Of a stretch of DNA of 64,000 bases, positions 18,306-26,896 are shown piece by piece. The notes beneath the pieces were generated by a model. That model saw only the letters and a list, made by a program, of their open reading frames with translations. It was not told the DNA's origin and made no database searches. Numbering within the stretch: the first letter of the stretch is position 1; each line of letters starts with the position of its first letter. The position numbers and the translations under genes are program-made. This DNA comes from Nocardia sp. XZ_19_385 (GTDB lineage Bacteria > Actinomycetota > Actinomycetes > Mycobacteriales > Mycobacteriaceae): assembly GCF_015355755.1 (NCBI RefSeq), contig NZ_JACVEE010000007.1, positions 134,700-198,699 on the forward strand. The letters are read 5' to 3'.

Positions 18306-21300
18306 TGCCAGTCTCCACCGTCGCGGAGGCCATCGCAGCCGTCACGATAGATGCGATGGTCTCGAGGGTCGGTTTGTTCCAGAACACTGTGGGAGGTAGG
18401 TCGATGTGGAAGCTGCGGTTGATTCGGGTTCGCAGCCGGACGGTGAGCACCGAGTCCATGCCGTAGTCCGAGAGGGGGCGATCGACATCGAGATCGGCGG
18501 GTGGCATATGTAGTTCCGCGCTAATCTGCTCGCGCAAATCAGACTCAATTGCCTGTGCGCGTTCGCCTTCCGAAAGCGATTTCCAGCTGTCTCGGCTGTC
18601 GTCGGGCTCCTCGGTGTCGCGTGCGGCCAACTCGGAGAGTACGGGTATGGGTACGGTGGCGTGTTCGGCTGGAAGGAGGGGGGTGACGACGAAATATGGG
18701 TCCGGGTAGCGTGCGGCGAATTGCCACGACCCGAACACGTCGGCGGTCGACAGGGCGCCCATGCCGCGGGCGTGTGCCTCTTCCATCGCTGCGGTATTGC
18801 CCACCGACATTCCGGTATTCAAGACGGTGGTCATAGCGAGGCTGAGGGCGCCCTTGCATCCCACAGCTCGGCGCCGGGCAGCGAACGCGTCGAGGAAGGC
18901 ATTGGCTGCGGCATAGCCGGTTTGGCCGGTGACTCGTGCCAGCTGGCCACAGGAGGAGAACGAGACGAAGAAGTCGACCGTGCCGGGCGGGAAGATCCGG
19001 TCGAGCACCACGATGCCGCGGACTTTCGGCCGCATCACCCGTGCCAAGGTTTGCTCGGCGATGTCTTGGAGCAACGTGCCGTCGGAGGCTCCCGCGGCGT
19101 GCACGATTCCCCGGATCGGCGGCAGATCGAGCGCGGCCAGAGAAGTTTTGGTGCTGTCCAGGTCGGTGATGTCGAGAGCAACGACGTGAACCGAGACTCC
19201 TGCCGTTTCGAGGGCGCGGACCTCCGCGATCCGGCGAGCCGTTTCGAGGTGGTCGATGCTGTTCCATGTCTGCCGTGGGGGCAGCCCGTGTCGGCTGGTG
19301 AGAACCATGCGACGCGCACCACGCTCGGCGAGCCACTGCGCGGTTTTCAGTCCGAGTGCGCCGAGTCCGCCGGTGATCAGGTAACTGCTGCCGGCGTGGC
19401 ATTCGAATTCCGGCCGGACTGGTGCGGTTTCGATGTGCTGCAGTCTGGGGACCAGCTCACCGTCAGCGGTCAGCGCGACGACGTCCTCGTTGGACTGATA
19501 GCCCACGACGTCAGCGACACAATGCAGGGGTAGGTCTGGATCCAGATCGACCAATCCGCCCCAGAACTCAGGGTATTCGCCCGCGATAATGCGGGCCGCG
19601 CCCCACAGCGCGCCGCCGGGGGCGTTGACTCCTGCTCGAACCCCTCTGGTCACACACCACAAGCTGTGTGGTCGCGCCGAACCGGAAGATGCCATCCTTT
19701 GTGCTGTTCGAACCAGTGCCCACGTGCTCTTTTCGGCGGTATCTTCCATCGGACCCTCTACCGAGGGGAGGACCACGACAGCGTCGGCACACGCGCTCAT
19801 TGCATTGTCAGGACCATCTGCGAGCACGCAGTTGATTCCTTTGCCCCGATAGAACTCCAGCAGTTGTGAGAGCGCGCGGTGGTCGTCGCCGATGAGAACC
19901 ACACTGCCCGGGATCTGTGGTGTTGCCGGATGGGGGCGGGGACGCCAGGCCAGTTGATGGACGAGGTCGTGCGGATGAGCCGGGGTGTTCGGCGTGCCTC
20001 CGACCGGCTTCAGTTGCAGGTGAAGCAACACGGCCCGCACGGTGCCGTCTTCGGTGAGCATCTGGAGGTCGACAGTGCCGTCTGGATGCTCGAGCCCGTG
20101 CACGAGTAGTCGTTGGTTCGGTTCGCCATTCAACGTGATGCCGCCGATGGTGCTGAGTACACGCTGCTGGGCGTCGTGGGGTGCGAGGATCTGAACGAGT
20201 GTGAGTGCAGCGTCGAGCAGCGGTGCCCATTGGGTGAGGGGTCCGCCCTGCCCCGAGGAGGAGATGACCGCGAGGAATTCGCTCTCACCGACCTGCGGAT
20301 CTTCTGTGTGCCACTCCAAGCCGTAACTGGCGACACCGTTTCGGGCGAATGTTTCCTCGGCGTCCTCCCATCGCATGATCCGTCCACACCGCTGCCGGAT
20401 CGCCGCAAGATCGGCACGTGCGACCGACGCCGTCGCCTGCGCGCGGACGACTGCGGCGGTGGCGTGGGTGGTGTGTTCCTCGAGGCCGGTGGAGGTCTGC
20501 TCGTCGCTGGATGTTCGGCTTGTCATACTCAGGCGCGCGGTGTGCAGCACAACCTGAACCTGTTGCGGTGTATCGAGCATCAGCGGAACGTGGAATTCGA
20601 CGGTGTCCAGTCTGAGTGGCCATGCTGTGGGGTGCGTCCCGGCTGCAGCCGCGAGGAAGGTTGTGAGCAGCACTGCGGCCGGAAGGATCTCGACACCGAG
20701 TACCTGATGGTGTCCAGGGTAGGGGCGGCTGTCGAAGTCGGCTGTGGTCTCCCATACTCGCAGCGAAGGCGATCCGGCGATGTGGTGCCGGGCGCCGAGC
20801 AATATATGACTGCTGGCGTCATGTACCGCCGGGCGAACCGAGTGCTTCGCTGTCGGCTCGATCCAATAGGGGTGGTGTTGCCACGCCATTGTCGGCAGAT
20901 CTACCCAGGTGTCGGTGGCGTAGGAACGTGACCAGTCCACTGCTGCCCCCTGGCAATGCAGCTGGGCGAGATTGCTCAACAGGGTCTTGGTTTCGGGTTG
21001 TCCGCGACGAAGACTGTGGGCGACGGTGGTCTGGTGGTGGCCGAACTCTTCGAGAATTTCGCTGATTGAATGGGCCACGATGGGATGAGTAGAGACTTCG
21101 ACGAACATCCGATGCCCGTCCTCGGCAGCGGCCTGGATCGCTTCGAGGAATCGGACCGGTTCGCGCACGGCCTTGCCCCAATAGGTTCCGTCGCGAGGGG
21201 AATTCGATCGAGCATCCGGGGTCACGGTGCTGTACAGCGGAATCTTCGCGGCTTGCGGGTCCAGGCAGTCCGCCGCGGCGGCGGCCACCTTGCGCACGAA

Positions 21301-23493
21301 CGGGTCGAGCAGAGCGGAATGGAACGCGATGGATGTATCGACGCGGCGCACCGCCAATCCTTCCGCCGACCACTGTTGTATGGCCTGGTCCAGGTTCGCG
21401 GTCGCACCCGATACGACCGTCCAGGTGGTCGAGGCCGAAACGGCGGCCTCGACCCCCGTGGGGGTTTGACCGTGAAGTTGCGCGAATGGCAGATTCACCA
21501 TCGCCATCGCGCCTGTCCCCGCCGCGGAGGATAAGGCGACGGCGCGCCGACAGTTGAAACGTGCGGCGGATTCGAGATCGAGCACACCGGCTACCACCGC
21601 TGCGGCGATTTCGCCGGTTGAATGCCCGACGACCGCCCCTGCCCGCAATCCGCGATCGGCCCACACCTGTGCCAGCGCCATTTGCATGGCAAAGACCATC
21701 GACAGCGTGCGTTCAGGAGACGACCAGTCACCTGTGGCGATCGCGTCGCGGGGGCTGAAACCGCACTCCTGCTCGAAGATCGGCACCAGTCGATCGATCA
21801 TGGAGGCGAAAACGGGCTCCTCTGCCAGCAAATGCCGGCCCATGCCCTGCCATTGCGCACCCTGACCGGAAAATACCCAGACTGGATCGCGCCGGTCGGT
21901 CGGCAGTATCCGCGTGCACTCGACTCCAACTCCCTTGCCCTGGGCCAAGTCCCGCAACGCTGTGCCGAGTTTTTCGATCTCTGAGGCAGTGATCGCGGAC
22001 CGGACCTCCACATGGGAGCGTCGCAGGGCCAGCGTCGATGCTACGGCCGACAACCGGGTATCACGATGCTCGTCGAGCCAATCTGCCAACCGGGCGGCGT
22101 TGGCACGAACGGCGGACTCTGACCTGGCGGACAAAACGAAGACCTTCGGCCCGCCCCTGTCGACGGTGTGCGGCATGGAAGTCATGTCGGGAGCCTGTTC
22201 CACGATGAGGTGCGCGATCGCCCCACCGACGCCGAATCCTGAGACACCGGCCCGTCTCGGTCGGCTACCTTTCGGCCAGGCAGTCAGCGCCGAGACGACG
22301 CGAAGCCCAGAATCAGCCCAGTTGACCGCCGGGGTGAGTTCGGAATACACACTCGGTGGGATCTGCCCGTGCACCAGAGCAAGCACCGTTTTGATGAGTC
22401 CAGCTACCCCGGCCCCGGCTTCGAGATGGCCGATGTTCGGCTTCACCGAACCGATCAAACAGGGATTCTCAGCAGTCCTGTCCACACCGAAGAACCGGGA
22501 CAGCGCCTGAACCTCGATCGGGTCACCGACCGGCGTGCCGGTGCCATGAGCTTCCACGTAGTCGATGCTCTTCGCGTCGATGCCCCACCGGGCGTATACC
22601 TTGCGTAACATCTGTTCCTGCGCTTCACCGTTAGGCACCATGAAGCCCTGCCCCGCCCCATCGTGAAAGGTCCCGGTCCCCCGGATGAGCGCCAGAACGT
22701 GGTCACCATCTCTGCGGGCGTCGACGTAGCGCTTCAACACAACTAACGCCGCGCCTTCTCCACGGCCGTAGCCATCGGCAGCAGAATCAAAGGTTTTGCA
22801 TCGACCGTCGCGCGCGGTAGCACCGGTCCCCTCGAGCGCCACGGTAGACCCGGGTGCGGCGATCACATTCACCCCGCCCACGATCGCGGCCGGGATCTCA
22901 CCGCGCCACAGATGCTGGCAAGCCAAATGTATCGCTGTGAGCGAACCAGCGCACGCGGTATCGACCGTCATGCTCGGTCCTCGCAGGTCCAGTGCGTAGG
23001 AAATCCGGTTGGAAATTCCGAACGAGTTCGCTCCGTTGACCGCCCACGCCTCCAAGTTCGGCAGATCAGCGCGCAGCCGCTCGGAATAGTCATGGCATGT
23101 GGACGCGACGAACACCCCCGCGTCGGTCCCACCCCAACGGAACGGCGGAATCCCCGCATGCTCCAACGCTTCCCACGCCAGCTCAAGGACAATCCGCTGC
23201 TGCGGATCTACCATCACCGCTTCTCTGGGGGAGATTCCGAAGAAGGCGGCATCGAACCCTTTGACATCATCGAGATAGGAGGCAAGTCGGGTCGTGCGCT
23301 GCCAAATCGCGTCGGCGGCAGGGTCTTCGGACTCCCAGCGATCATCAGGTAATTCAGAAACCGCGTGGCCACCCTCGACCAGCATCTTCCACAACTGTTC
23401 AGGGGTTTCGATGCCACCGGCGAAGCGACAGCTCATCCCGACCACCGCCACCGCGTCCATATCGTCGATCTGAGAAGTGGTGACGTCGATCAT
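18298..23493 (-). CDS. Iterative-type type I polyketide synthase, KS-AT-DH-KR-ACP (6-MSAS-like layout)
   Basis: 1731 residues. KS ~13-430: Cys181 in DTACAGS, His316 in EAHGTGT, His356 in NIGHLEAG. AT ~538-830: Ser625 in GHSTGE; specificity motif IAFH at 722-725, closest to malonyl-type HAFH. DH or thioester-hydrolase-like hotdog ~895-1160: His929 in HxxxGxxxxP and candidate Asp1093. KR ~1368-1600: TGGLGALG at 1374 and Tyr1527. ACP ~1650-1722: Ser1681 in YGMDSV. There is no thioesterase. Domain order and length match 6-methylsalicylic-acid-synthase-type enzymes, though a single modular PKS of the same layout is possible. GGGAGGG precedes the ATG. The IS3 block just upstream may have separated it from the highly reducing PKS. 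Confidence 0.9.
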   Translation of the reverse strand: MIDVTTSQIDDMDAVAVVGMSCRFAGGIETPEQLWKMLVEGGHAVSELPDDRWESEDPAADAIWQRTTRLASYLDDVKGFDAAFFGISPREAVMVDPQQRIVLELAWEALEHAGIPPFRWGGTDAGVFVASTCHDYSERLRADLPNLEAWAVNGANSFGISNRISYALDLRGPSMTVDTACAGSLTAIHLACQHLWRGEIPAAIVGGVNVIAAPGSTVALEGTGATARDGRCKTFDSAADGYGRGEGAALVVLKRYVDARRDGDHVLALIRGTGTFHDGAGQGFMVPNGEAQEQMLRKVYARWGIDAKSIDYVEAHGTGTPVGDPIEVQALSRFFGVDRTAENPCLIGSVKPNIGHLEAGAGVAGLIKTVLALVHGQIPPSVYSELTPAVNWADSGLRVVSALTAWPKGSRPRRAGVSGFGVGGAIAHLIVEQAPDMTSMPHTVDRGGPKVFVLSARSESAVRANAARLADWLDEHRDTRLSAVASTLALRRSHVEVRSAITASEIEKLGTALRDLAQGKGVGVECTRILPTDRRDPVWVFSGQGAQWQGMGRHLLAEEPVFASMIDRLVPIFEQECGFSPRDAIATGDWSSPERTLSMVFAMQMALAQVWADRGLRAGAVVGHSTGEIAAAVVAGVLDLESAARFNCRRAVALSSAAGTGAMAMVNLPFAQLHGQTPTGVEAAVSASTTWTVVSGATANLDQAIQQWSAEGLAVRRVDTSIAFHSALLDPFVRKVAAAAADCLDPQAAKIPLYSTVTPDARSNSPRDGTYWGKAVREPVRFLEAIQAAAEDGHRMFVEVSTHPIVAHSISEILEEFGHHQTTVAHSLRRGQPETKTLLSNLAQLHCQGAAVDWSRSYATDTWVDLPTMAWQHHPYWIEPTAKHSVRPAVHDASSHILLGARHHIAGSPSLRVWETTADFDSRPYPGHHQVLGVEILPAAVLLTTFLAAAAGTHPTAWPLRLDTVEFHVPLMLDTPQQVQVVLHTARLSMTSRTSSDEQTSTGLEEHTTHATAAVVRAQATASVARADLAAIRQRCGRIMRWEDAEETFARNGVASYGLEWHTEDPQVGESEFLAVISSSGQGGPLTQWAPLLDAALTLVQILAPHDAQQRVLSTIGGITLNGEPNQRLLVHGLEHPDGTVDLQMLTEDGTVRAVLLHLQLKPVGGTPNTPAHPHDLVHQLAWRPRPHPATPQIPGSVVLIGDDHRALSQLLEFYRGKGINCVLADGPDNAMSACADAVVVLPSVEGPMEDTAEKSTWALVRTAQRMASSGSARPHSLWCVTRGVRAGVNAPGGALWGAARIIAGEYPEFWGGLVDLDPDLPLHCVADVVGYQSNEDVVALTADGELVPRLQHIETAPVRPEFECHAGSSYLITGGLGALGLKTAQWLAERGARRMVLTSRHGLPPRQTWNSIDHLETARRIAEVRALETAGVSVHVVALDITDLDSTKTSLAALDLPPIRGIVHAAGASDGTLLQDIAEQTLARVMRPKVRGIVVLDRIFPPGTVDFFVSFSSCGQLARVTGQTGYAAANAFLDAFAARRRAVGCKGALSLAMTTVLNTGMSVGNTAAMEEAHARGMGALSTADVFGSWQFAARYPDPYFVVTPLLPAEHATVPIPVLSELAARDTEEPDDSRDSWKSLSEGERAQAIESDLREQISAELHMPPADLDVDRPLSDYGMDSVLTVRLRTRINRSFHIDLPPTVFWNKPTLETIASIVTAAMASATVETGNG

Positions 23494-23927
23494 GATTGGC
23501 CCTCCCGGTCGTTCCGGTGCCTCACGCTCAAAATGATCTCAGAATTCAAGCTCCGCGTGGTGAAGGTGCTAACCCGACCATAGCGAATCTCAATTATACG
23601 AGAAATACCCCCACCGTGGGATCGAAAGGGGCTGCCACACGACCAACGGACAAGTTCGATCACGCGGTCTTACTCCGTTGGGGTTCCGATGTTCTCGTAT
23701 CCACCAAGGCCAAACCCCTCGGGGCGGCCCGCCGTCGCCAACCCTCGATCTCAGCGGCGATCACGATTCGAGGCTGCACCAGATTCGACGGACCAGGACA
23801 CTCCTCGACACCAACCAGACGGAAACTCAACATTCGGTTCGCGGCACCCGGATCACGCAGGGGCATCCCGCGCCCGCGGGAAGGCTCCGCTCATTTCGAG
23901 ATGGCGGCTCTACAAGTTTCTTAGTAG
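23494..23927. other. Upstream region of the KS-AT-DH-KR-ACP PKS; no recognisable gene
   Basis: Frames are open on both strands (plus 23496-23924, minus 23660-23866) but are Arg/Pro/Ser rich or unlike any family I know. Part may be degraded transposon sequence, as a transposon-protein fragment begins at 23928. Confidence 0.45.
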
Positions 23928-24098
23928 CGGGATGGTCTGCGACCGGCTCAAACCGAGCTCGCCGCCGAACGCAACGCCAACGCGGCCCTGCGACGCATCA
24001 CCGCCGAACTGTCCCTCGAGCTCGAACAGGCCCACACCGAGCTCGTCGCGGCAAGCCGGGTCACACGCAGCAAATCAGCACTGCCACGCAATCATTGA
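23928..24098 (+). pseudogene. Fragment of a TnpC/DUF6262-like transposon coiled-coil protein
   Basis: An in-frame stretch of ~56 codons ending at TGA 24098 reads TELAAERNANAALRR, then LSLELEQAHTEL. This heptad-rich coiled coil is typical of the third protein of Tn554-like tyrosine-recombinase transposons. The frame is closed upstream by a stop at 23925, so only the C-terminus remains. The assignment rests on recalled family character. Confidence 0.45.
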
Positions 24099-24140
24099 CA
24101 CTCAACGGGATGCCAAACGCGCAGAAAGCTTCTCCAGGAA

Positions 24141-24194
24141 CGGGACTGCCCCCGGTTCGGTTGATCTTTGACCTGCCACAGGGTTTGTTACCCG
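24141..24194 (+). repeat. Left inverted repeat of the IS3 element
   Basis: Imperfect ~54-base terminal repeat matching the complement of 25402-25455. The shared blocks are GGGACTGCCCC, GTTCGGTTGA, TGACCTGCC and GTTACCCG. Confidence 0.88.
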
Positions 24195-24236
24195 TTTCGG
24201 TGTGAAGATCAGCGCCAACTGAGAGGCTCTGATCTC

Positions 24237-24530
24237 ATGCCCCGACCGTATCCGCCGGAGTTCCGTTTGCGTGCCGTTGCGCTAGTGCGGGCCGGCAAGC
24301 CGATCACCACCGCCTCCACCGAGTTGGGATCAGCGCCGCGGCCCTGCACAACTGGGTCCGCCAGGACCAGATCGACCGTGGTGAACGCCCCGGTTACACC
24401 ACTCCGGAGAACGCGGCGCTGGCCAAGGCCAACAAACGCATCCGCCAACTCGAAGTCGAGGTCGAAATCCTGCGCAAAGCGGCTGGGCTGCTCGGGGATC
24501 CGGCCTGCCCCAAAAGGATTCACCCGGTAA
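24237..24530 (+). pseudogene. IS3-family OrfA, frameshifted
   Basis: It starts as a typical OrfA (MPRPYPPEFRLRAVALVRAG, a helix-turn-helix), but near 24330 the frame shifts. The expected continuation, SAAALHNWVRQDQ then NAALAKANKRIRQLEVEVE (leucine zipper), lies in the next frame from 24332. One base appears to be missing at GGGATCAGC. After the shift, OrfA and OrfB share one frame, so a transframe product is not excluded, but normal OrfA cannot be made. Confidence 0.82.
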
Positions 24531-24625
24531 TCGATGCCCTCGTCGATGCCGGACACCCGGCCAAGGTCTGCTGCCGCCTGCTGGGCGTCTCCGGACCCGG
24601 CTACTACAAATACCGCAACCGCCCG

Positions 24626-25387
24626 ATGGCGCCGACCAAGATGCGCCGCCAATGGCTCACTGGGCTGATCCGAGAGGTCCATCGCGCATCACGCCAAACC
24701 TACGGATCACGAAGAGTCCACGCGGAACTGACCCGCGGAATGGGCATCGTGGTCAGCGAAAACCTCGTCGCGGAACTGATGAACCTGGCCGGCGTCGCAG
24801 GCCTTCCAGGACCGGCCAAGGTCAAACGACTGCGCGGCGTCGCGACCGGCGACGATCTCGTGCACCGCAAGTTCCACCGAATCAAGCCAAATGGGTTGTG
24901 GGTCACCGACATCACCGAACACCCCACACGAGAAGGGAAGGTCTACTGCTGCGCGGTGATGGACACCTTCAGCCGCAAGATCATCGGCTGGTCGATCGAC
25001 AACTGCCAGGATTCAACCCTGGTCGTCAACGCCCTCGACATGGCCATCAAGAACCGGAAACCGTTGCCGGGCAGGATTGTTCACGCTGATCATGGCGTCC
25101 AGTTCACCTCTTGGGCGTTCACCAACAAGATTCGCGCCACCGGTCTGATGCCCTCGTTCGGGACGATCGGCGACGGCTACGACAACGCGATGATGGAATC
25201 GTTCTGGTCGAGCATGCAGATCGAGCTGTTGAACCGGAAGAAGTGGCGAACACGAGTGGATCTGGCGAACGCGATCTTCGACTACATCGAGATCTTCTAC
25301 AACCGGCAACGCCGCCACTCCCAGCTCGACTATGTGTCGCCAGTCGAGCACGAGTTACGCTACGAACGCCAGTCCGCCACCGCCTGA
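24626..25387 (+). CDS. IS3-family transposase OrfB (rve integrase core)
   Basis: About 253 residues from ATG 24626. The frame is open upstream and fused to the OrfA coiled coil, so the natural start may lie earlier. The DDE triad is visible: Asp in WVTDITEH, Asp in VHADHGVQFTS and Glu in DNAMMESFWSSMQ, followed by FYNRQRRHSQLDY. The region corresponds to a full-length IS3 OrfB catalytic domain. It may still be active if supplied with OrfA, but this copy's own OrfA is broken. Confidence 0.9.
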   Translation: MAPTKMRRQWLTGLIREVHRASRQTYGSRRVHAELTRGMGIVVSENLVAELMNLAGVAGLPGPAKVKRLRGVATGDDLVHRKFHRIKPNGLWVTDITEHPTREGKVYCCAVMDTFSRKIIGWSIDNCQDSTLVVNALDMAIKNRKPLPGRIVHADHGVQFTSWAFTNKIRATGLMPSFGTIGDGYDNAMMESFWSSMQIELLNRKKWRTRVDLANAIFDYIEIFYNRQRRHSQLDYVSPVEHELRYERQSATA

Positions 25388-25401
25388 GATTCACATCCTG
25401 G

Positions 25402-25455
25402 CGGGTAACGAAAGCTGGGGCAGGTCAGCGAGTCAACCGAACTCGGGGCAGTCCC
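25402..25455 (-). repeat. Right inverted repeat of the IS3 element
   Basis: Complement of the left terminal repeat. The outer base 25455 abuts the AAC target duplication. Confidence 0.88.
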
Positions 25456-25992
25456 AACCGACTGAAACCGGTATCGAAATCGCCCCCGGAAAATAGCAAG
25501 TTCGTCACGCTCGGCCTTGGCGATGACGAGGTACTCGAGCTTGCCGAATGCGGCCAACTGCTGTTCGGGAGAGGGGGTCCCCGGCGGCAGCGGCGCGAGG
25601 TGCCAGTGAACATGCGCGACTTCCTGCATGCTGCCGAAGCTGAACACGTAGAGGCGCTCGGAGGGCGTGATCTCGGCCAGGACCCGACCGAGGCGCTGAC
25701 AGCGTTGTTGCAGAGCGAGGTAGTCGTCCTCGGTGAAGTCCGACACGATGTTGGTCGCGTGGCGCCGGGGTGCGAGCAGGCAGTAGCCGTAGAGGCGAGG
25801 GTAGGGCGAAAATAACACGACGCAGTGTTCGTCACGATAGGCGACAGTTTCGCGCTTCCGAGTTGTCTTCTCCTCGGCCAGTTCGCAGATGAAGCTCCGA
25901 CCGGCAGCGGTCTCGGACTGGACCCGGTCTACGTAGACATCCGCATCGATCGTCGCGGTCGGCCGCCGAAGATGGTGCGGGCACTGCGTGTT
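25456..25992 (-). pseudogene. HIT-family (histidine triad) protein gene, truncated by the IS3 element
   Basis: The minus-strand frame carries the HIT signature HVHWHLAPLP, preceded by PRLYGYCLLAPRRH, and is recognisable as far upstream as SFICELAEEK. At its 3' end it runs straight into the IS right end, so the native C-terminus is replaced by IS-coded residues. At its 5' end no ATG, GTG or TTG lies between the upstream stop (25993) and GTG 25816, which is already inside the domain. An ATC at 25950 sits where a Met would be expected, so the start codon may have mutated. HIT proteins are nucleotide hydrolases or transferases; this copy is probably dead. Confidence 0.7.
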
Positions 25993-26114
25993 TCAGGGTG
26001 CCGGCGAAAGCCGCCTCGATCCGATGTCGCGTTTGCTCAGCTGTCTCGCAGCGAACCAGGGTCAGCAGACTCCCGTGCAGGTTTGCCGGTGTCGGGACAG
26101 CTTTTCGCCGGGGG

Positions 26115-26876
26115 TCAGTCGCGGGTTTGCTGTGCCGTGGTGTTGAGGAGTTTGCTCATGGCGCCCGCGAAGTCGGGGTTCATTTCGGTATGGAACAGGT
26201 GGGAGCCAGAAACTATGTGGTCGGAAAATTCTGCGGTGGTGTGTGGTCTCCAATGCCGCACGATCTCGTACGGCACGAAGTTGTCGTTGCTGCCGGCGAA
26301 TACGTGGATCGGACTGCTGATCGGCTCGTCGGTGGGGCATGTGTAGCTGGAGAGGAGTTTCAAATAGTAGCGGGTCTGGGAGATGAGAGGTGTCATCAGC
26401 TCCGGATGTCGGAGGATGATCGGAGAAACGCTGCCGTGCTCGATGAAGAATTGAATGACTCGCTCGTCCGGCCAGTTGAGAGCTGTTTCGTACCACTCCG
26501 AACTCAGATGAGGGGCCCTGCTGGCACCCAGAATGAGGCATTCCGGCATCCGTTCGCCTTTGCGCATCCGCGTTCGGACGAAGCCGTGGGCGAGAAGTCC
26601 GCCCATGCACTGGCCGTATATCGCGTAAGGCGCATCGAGAAGCGGACCCAGGTGGGTGTCCAGGTCGTAGAGGAGGGTGTCCCGGTCGTCGATGGAAGGC
26701 TCCGCGCTGCGCTCACCGTAGCCGGGGAGATGGACCGGCAGTATGGAGATTTCGGGGCCGAATGCGCCGATCCACTTGGCGAACGGTGCGGGGGAACCGC
26801 CGGCCTCACGGAAGCAGAACACTCGGAGGCGGGCTGCGGGGTCGGGGGATGCGGTCAGGTAGGGCGTCGCGGTCAT
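26115..26876 (-). CDS. Type II thioesterase-like hydrolase with Cys nucleophile
   Basis: 253 residues from ATG 26876, chosen because GGAGGAA stands about 7 bases upstream. An ATG at 26900 overlapping the PKS stop would add eight residues. The GrsT/TEII pattern is clear: FREAGG near the N-terminus (normally FPxAGG), then an elbow of GQCMGG in place of GHSMG. The nucleophile codon is TGC, Cys90. An Asp (AGSNDNFVP) and a His (SGSHLFH) complete the triad. TEIIs clear stalled or mis-primed acyl chains from PKS carrier domains, or release products in trans. Neither PKS here has an integral TE, so product release is possible. Ser-to-Cys replacement often changes hydrolysis toward acyl transfer or condensation. 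Confidence 0.85.
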   Translation of the reverse strand: MTATPYLTASPDPAARLRVFCFREAGGSPAPFAKWIGAFGPEISILPVHLPGYGERSAEPSIDDRDTLLYDLDTHLGPLLDAPYAIYGQCMGGLLAHGFVRTRMRKGERMPECLILGASRAPHLSSEWYETALNWPDERVIQFFIEHGSVSPIILRHPELMTPLISQTRYYLKLLSSYTCPTDEPISSPIHVFAGSNDNFVPYEIVRHWRPHTTAEFSDHIVSGSHLFHTEMNPDFAGAMSKLLNTTAQQTRD

Positions 26877-26896
26877 GGCGTGTTCCTCCGTCGGGA

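Larger units (their letters stand above)
24141..25455 (+). mobile_element. IS3-family insertion sequence, 1315 bp, with inverted ends and 3-bp target duplication
   Basis: Both ends begin GGGACTGCCCC inward and can be paired over ~54 bases (24141-24194 against the complement of 25402-25455) with scattered mismatches and a one-base gap. The element is flanked by AAC on both sides (24138-24140 and 25456-25458), a target duplication of the size IS3 elements make. It carries a frameshifted orfA and an intact orfB. Confidence 0.9.

Noticed and set aside
24237..25387. Natural programmed frameshift between OrfA and OrfB as the explanation for the frame change near 24330
   Set aside because: The shift occurs inside the OrfA helix-turn-helix, far upstream of the usual OrfA/OrfB junction, and the downstream OrfA residues are already in the OrfB frame.
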